Source of the DNA: JBHIBR01 sp046759145 [NCBI: Nitrospinota bacterium]
GTDB lineage: Bacteria; UBA8248
NCBI GenBank assembly: GCA_046759145.1
Contig: JBHIBR010000005.1
Location: forward strand, 1-15,265
Reading direction: 5' to 3'
Length of the DNA stretch: 15,265 nucleotides
This document shows positions 13,251-15,265 of this stretch, in pieces. Under the pieces are notes generated by a model. It was given only the letters and a program-made list of their open reading frames with translations. It ran no database searches and had not been told where the DNA came from. The translations under genes and the position numbers were made by a program. Position 1 is the first letter of the stretch; every line of letters starts with the position of its first letter.

Positions 13251-13750
13251 GGCAGACCCTCTCCATCCTGGTGAACAACCACCCGGGGGTGCTCTCCCAC
13301 GTGGCGGGGCTGTTCACCCGACGGGGGTACAACATCGAGAGCATCGCGGCCGGGACGACCGAGGACCCCACCGTGACCCGCATCACCATCGTGGCCCAGG
13401 GCGATGAGAACCAGCTCCAGCAGGTGGCGAAACAGATCCGCAAGCTCTACGACGTGCGGGAGGTGCTGGACCTCCGCTACAGCCGCTCCGTCACCCGCGA
13501 GCTGGTCCTCGTCACCGTCTACGCGGACCGGGACCGGCGCCCGGAGGTGGTCCAGATGGCGAGCGCCCTGGACGCCCGGGTCGTGGACCTGAGTGAGCAG
13601 ACGGTCACCATCGAGTTCTCGGGCAACGAGCACAGGATCCGCAACCTCCTGGCCTTGTGCGAGGGCTACGGCATCAAGCAGATGGCCCGAACGGGGATGA
13701 TCGCCCTGCCCTTCGAGTGGGTGGAAGAGGCCTGGGAGCCCATGCTCTGA
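13247..13750 (+). CDS. ilvN: Acetolactate synthase small subunit, first copy (IlvN/IlvH)
   Basis: Regulatory subunit that binds the feedback amino acid and activates the large subunit. It has 167 aa, the usual size. Seen: the N-terminal ACT domain [29 protein letters not shown] with Asn11, Gly14 and Asn29, positions known from E. coli IlvH to matter for valine binding, and a C-terminal domain ending [17 protein letters not shown] with a short acidic/aromatic tail. The usual EIFRG segment before VDV is replaced by ASALDAR. The ATG overlaps the ilvB2 stop by 4 nt, with GGAGGGG upstream. It is followed after 1 nt by the second copy. Confidence 0.94.
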   Translation: MRQTLSILVNNHPGVLSHVAGLFTRRGYNIESIAAGTTEDPTVTRITIVAQGDENQLQQVAKQIRKLYDVREVLDLRYSRSVTRELVLVTVYADRDRRPEVVQMASALDARVVDLSEQTVTIEFSGNEHRIRNLLALCEGYGIKQMARTGMIALPFEWVEEAWEPML

Positions 13751-13751
13751 G

Positions 13752-14282
13752 ATGGCCCGCGTCGACAAGGGCCCCGCGCGCCAACACACCATCAGCGTCC
13801 TCGTGGAGAACCGCGCGGGGGTGCTGGCCAAGGTGGCAGGCCTGTTCAGCGCGCGGGGCTACAACATCGACAGCCTCTCGGTGGGGGAGACCCAGGACCC
13901 CACCGTGTCCCGCATCACCGTCACCACCCGGGGCGACGTCGCCATCATCGAGCAGATCAACAAGCAGCTCAACAAGCTCATCGACGTCATCAAGGTGAGC
14001 GAGCTCACCGGGGGAGACTACGTCGAGCGGGAGATGGTCCTCATCAAGGTGAACGCCGCCCCCTCCGTGCGGGCCGAGGTGCTCCGCATCTCGGAGATCT
14101 TCCGGGGCAAGATCGTGGACGTCTCGGCCCATAGCTACACCATCGAGCTTACGGGGGACTCGGAGAAGATCGAGGCTGTCCTCCAGCTCTTGAAGCCGTA
14201 CGGCATCAAGGAGATCGCCCGCACCGGAAGGGTGGCCCTCATCCGGGGGCCGAAAACCCTCAAGGGGGGCAAGGGGGAATGA
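13752..14282 (+). CDS. ilvN: Acetolactate synthase small subunit, second copy (IlvN/IlvH)
   Basis: Second regulatory subunit (176 aa), closer to the standard IlvH. Seen: [31 protein letters not shown] (ACT domain; Asn20, Gly23, Asn38 correspond to the valine-site residues), [35 protein letters not shown], then [21 protein letters not shown] and [16 protein letters not shown]. The basic N-terminus (about 11 residues) is an addition. The ATG comes one base after the previous stop, so the two are translated together. With two large subunits upstream, two different holoenzymes or mixed complexes could form. No ilvC follows; the next gene is psd. Confidence 0.95.
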   Translation: MARVDKGPARQHTISVLVENRAGVLAKVAGLFSARGYNIDSLSVGETQDPTVSRITVTTRGDVAIIEQINKQLNKLIDVIKVSELTGGDYVEREMVLIKVNAAPSVRAEVLRISEIFRGKIVDVSAHSYTIELTGDSEKIEAVLQLLKPYGIKEIARTGRVALIRGPKTLKGGKGE

Positions 14283-14296
14283 GCCGACTCCCGGAA

Positions 14297-14329
14297 GGGA
14301 GCGAGAGGGCCTGCTCCCTTGGCCCTCTC
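14297..14329 (+). other. Mutually exclusive hairpins upstream of psd
   Basis: A perfect 9-bp stem GAGAGGGCC (14303-14311) / GGCCCTCTC (14321-14329) with a 9-nt loop. The 6-nt GGGAGC (14297-14302) can pair instead with GCTCCC (14313-14318) inside that loop. The stem ends 3 nt before the AGGAG ribosome site (14332-14336) of psd. No T-run follows, so translation control or partial termination is possible. Confidence 0.45.
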
Positions 14330-14345
14330 CCAGGAGCCCGGAGCT

Positions 14346-15011
14346 GTGGAAGATAAGGCGACCCGAGCGGTCCGGCCGCCCGTGGCCCGGGAGGGGTGGG
14401 GCTACATCCTGGGCCTCCTTCTTGTGAGCGGCATCTTCTTCGCACTCGGATGGTGGCCGGCCGCCTGGGGGTTGGTGTTCCTGGCAGGGGCCGTCGCCTT
14501 CTTCTTCCGGGACCCCGAACGAAGGGTGGAGGCGCCGCCGGGGAGCCTCCTCTCCCCCGCCGACGGGAGGGTGGTGGCGGCCGCGCCTGAGGGAGAGGGG
14601 AGCCGGGTGAGCATCTTCCTCTCCCTCTTCGACGTCCACGTGAACCGCTCCCCCCTGGCGGGCGAGGTGGTGGCCGCTTCCTACCGGCCCGGGCGATTTC
14701 TACCCGCTTTCCGGGCGGAGGCCTCCCGGGCCAACGAGCAGAACGAGCTCCTCCTCCGGGGCGAGGGGCTTGAGGTCAAGGTGGTCCAGGTGGCGGGGGT
14801 GCTCGCGCGGCGGGTCGTCTGTTGGGTGGGGCCGGGCGACCGGGTGGCGGCGGGCGAGCGCATCGGCCTCATCCAGTTCGGCTCCCGGGTGGACGTCCAC
14901 CTCCCCCCCGGGGTAGAGTTGCGCGTCCGGGTGGGCGAGCGGGTGAAGGGAGGGTTGAGTGTCCTTGGCCAGAAGACACCGGGCGGGGGGTCGGCGACGG
15001 CGGCGGCTTGA
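14346..15011 (+). CDS. psd: Phosphatidylserine decarboxylase proenzyme (short form)
   Basis: Membrane-bound pyruvoyl enzyme that decarboxylates phosphatidylserine to phosphatidylethanolamine. It has 221 aa, typical of the short class. Seen: N-terminal membrane segments (GYILGLLLVSGIFFALGWW and the next helix), FFRDPERRVEAPPGSLLSPADGRV, FLSLFDVHVNRSPLAG, and the self-cleavage site FGSRVDV between Gly179 and Ser180; the serine becomes the pyruvoyl group of the small alpha chain. I chose GTG 14346 because AGGAG lies 9 nt upstream; the alternative TTG at 14319 lies inside a hairpin. The 3' end overlaps pssA by 53 nt. The psd-pssA pair beside ilv genes is a known bacterial arrangement, normally with ilvC in between. 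Confidence 0.95.
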   Translation: MEDKATRAVRPPVAREGWGYILGLLLVSGIFFALGWWPAAWGLVFLAGAVAFFFRDPERRVEAPPGSLLSPADGRVVAAAPEGEGSRVSIFLSLFDVHVNRSPLAGEVVAASYRPGRFLPAFRAEASRANEQNELLLRGEGLEVKVVQVAGVLARRVVCWVGPGDRVAAGERIGLIQFGSRVDVHLPPGVELRVRVGERVKGGLSVLGQKTPGGGSATAAA

Positions 15012-15265
15012 GCAGGGCATCCTGCTCATCCCGAGCCTGCTGACCACGGCGAACCTCTTCGCCGGGTTCTACTCCATCGTGGCCGTCCTGAACGGGCGCA
15101 TCGCCCACGGGGCGGTGGCCATCCTGGTGGCCATCCTGTGCGACGTCCTGGACGGCAAGGTGGCGAAGCTCGCCCGCGCGTCCACCGATTTCGGGGTGGA
15201 ATACGACTCGCTGGCCGACCTCGTCTCCTTCGGCCTCGCCCCAGCCCTCCTGCTCTACCGCTGGG
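14959..15265 (+). CDS. pssA: CDP-diacylglycerol-serine O-phosphatidyltransferase PssA (3' end beyond the window)
   Basis: Membrane CDP-alcohol phosphatidyltransferase that joins serine to CDP-diacylglycerol, giving the phosphatidylserine used by Psd. 102 codons are visible. Seen: an Arg-rich start, GILLIPSLLTTANLFAGFYSIV (first membrane helix), and the family motif in CDVLDGKVAKLARAS, FGVEYDSLADLVSFGLAPA with the metal-binding aspartates. The GTG at 14959 has GGGAGGG 4 nt upstream. No other plausible start exists before the conserved helix, so the overlap with psd looks real. Confidence 0.92.
   Translation, partial: MSLARRHRAGGRRRRRLEQGILLIPSLLTTANLFAGFYSIVAVLNGRIAHGAVAILVAILCDVLDGKVAKLARASTDFGVEYDSLADLVSFGLAPALLLYRW

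Noticed and set aside
14297-14329. H-type pseudoknot before psd
   Set aside because: The segments are in pseudoknot order, but the connecting loops (0, 1 and 2 nt) are too short to span 9-bp and 6-bp stems, so they are treated as alternative hairpins.

Overview
This is a bacterial chromosome segment of high GC content (by eye about two thirds or more), densely packed with housekeeping and biosynthetic genes. Many starts are GTG or TTG, and stop/start overlaps of the ATGA and GTGA type are frequent. I see no mobile element, CRISPR array, rRNA or tRNA. The gene neighbourhoods (argH-lptM-lysA-dapF; atpZ-atpI-atpB-atpE apart from the rest of the ATP synthase genes; ilvB/ilvN next to psd-pssA) resemble those of deltaproteobacteria (Desulfobacterota, Myxococcota) and related uncultured lineages. 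The exact taxon cannot be fixed from the sequence alone.

Layout. (1) Positions 1-3503, minus strand: an arginine/lysine operon, argH > lptM (tiny lipoprotein, overlaps argH) > lysA > dapF (cut by the left edge). There is a likely sigma70 promoter before argH and a second one before lysA. (2) 3594-4532, minus strand: a class I SAM methyltransferase with an N-terminal four-cysteine zinc site. (3) 4533-5285: no confidently intact gene. It holds the remains of a receiver-like protein broken by a frameshift and by a 28-bp tandem duplication, plus doubtful small ORFs and a possible plus-strand promoter. (4) 5286-9331, plus strand: an AroQ chorismate mutase, then a unit with its own near-consensus promoter: atpZ, atpI, atpB, atpE, rex, tsaB and a DUF465/YdcH gene. 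The unit ends in a rho-independent terminator whose loop contains the last gene's stop codon. (5) 9332-9740: the control region of the ilv operon, with a promoter, an operator-like palindrome, a 30-codon leader ORF ending in an Ile-Leu-Ile cluster, and alternative GC-rich stems. (6) 9741-15265: two full acetolactate synthase large subunits in tandem, two small subunits in tandem, then psd and pssA (cut by the right edge).

How it works together: argH makes arginine. lysA and dapF complete meso-diaminopimelate and lysine synthesis for the cell wall and protein. atpB/atpE form the ion-translocating part of the F-type ATP synthase and are cotranscribed with the NADH/NAD+ sensor Rex; a Rex-like half-site lies at the predicted start of that transcript. 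The ilv genes begin branched-chain amino acid synthesis. Psd and PssA make phosphatidylethanolamine. I found no clearly new system. The most unusual points are the L-L-S-S acetolactate synthase arrangement with a possible attenuator, the sodium-type ligands in the c subunit, the possible atp-rex autoregulation, and the decayed receiver-methyltransferase region.
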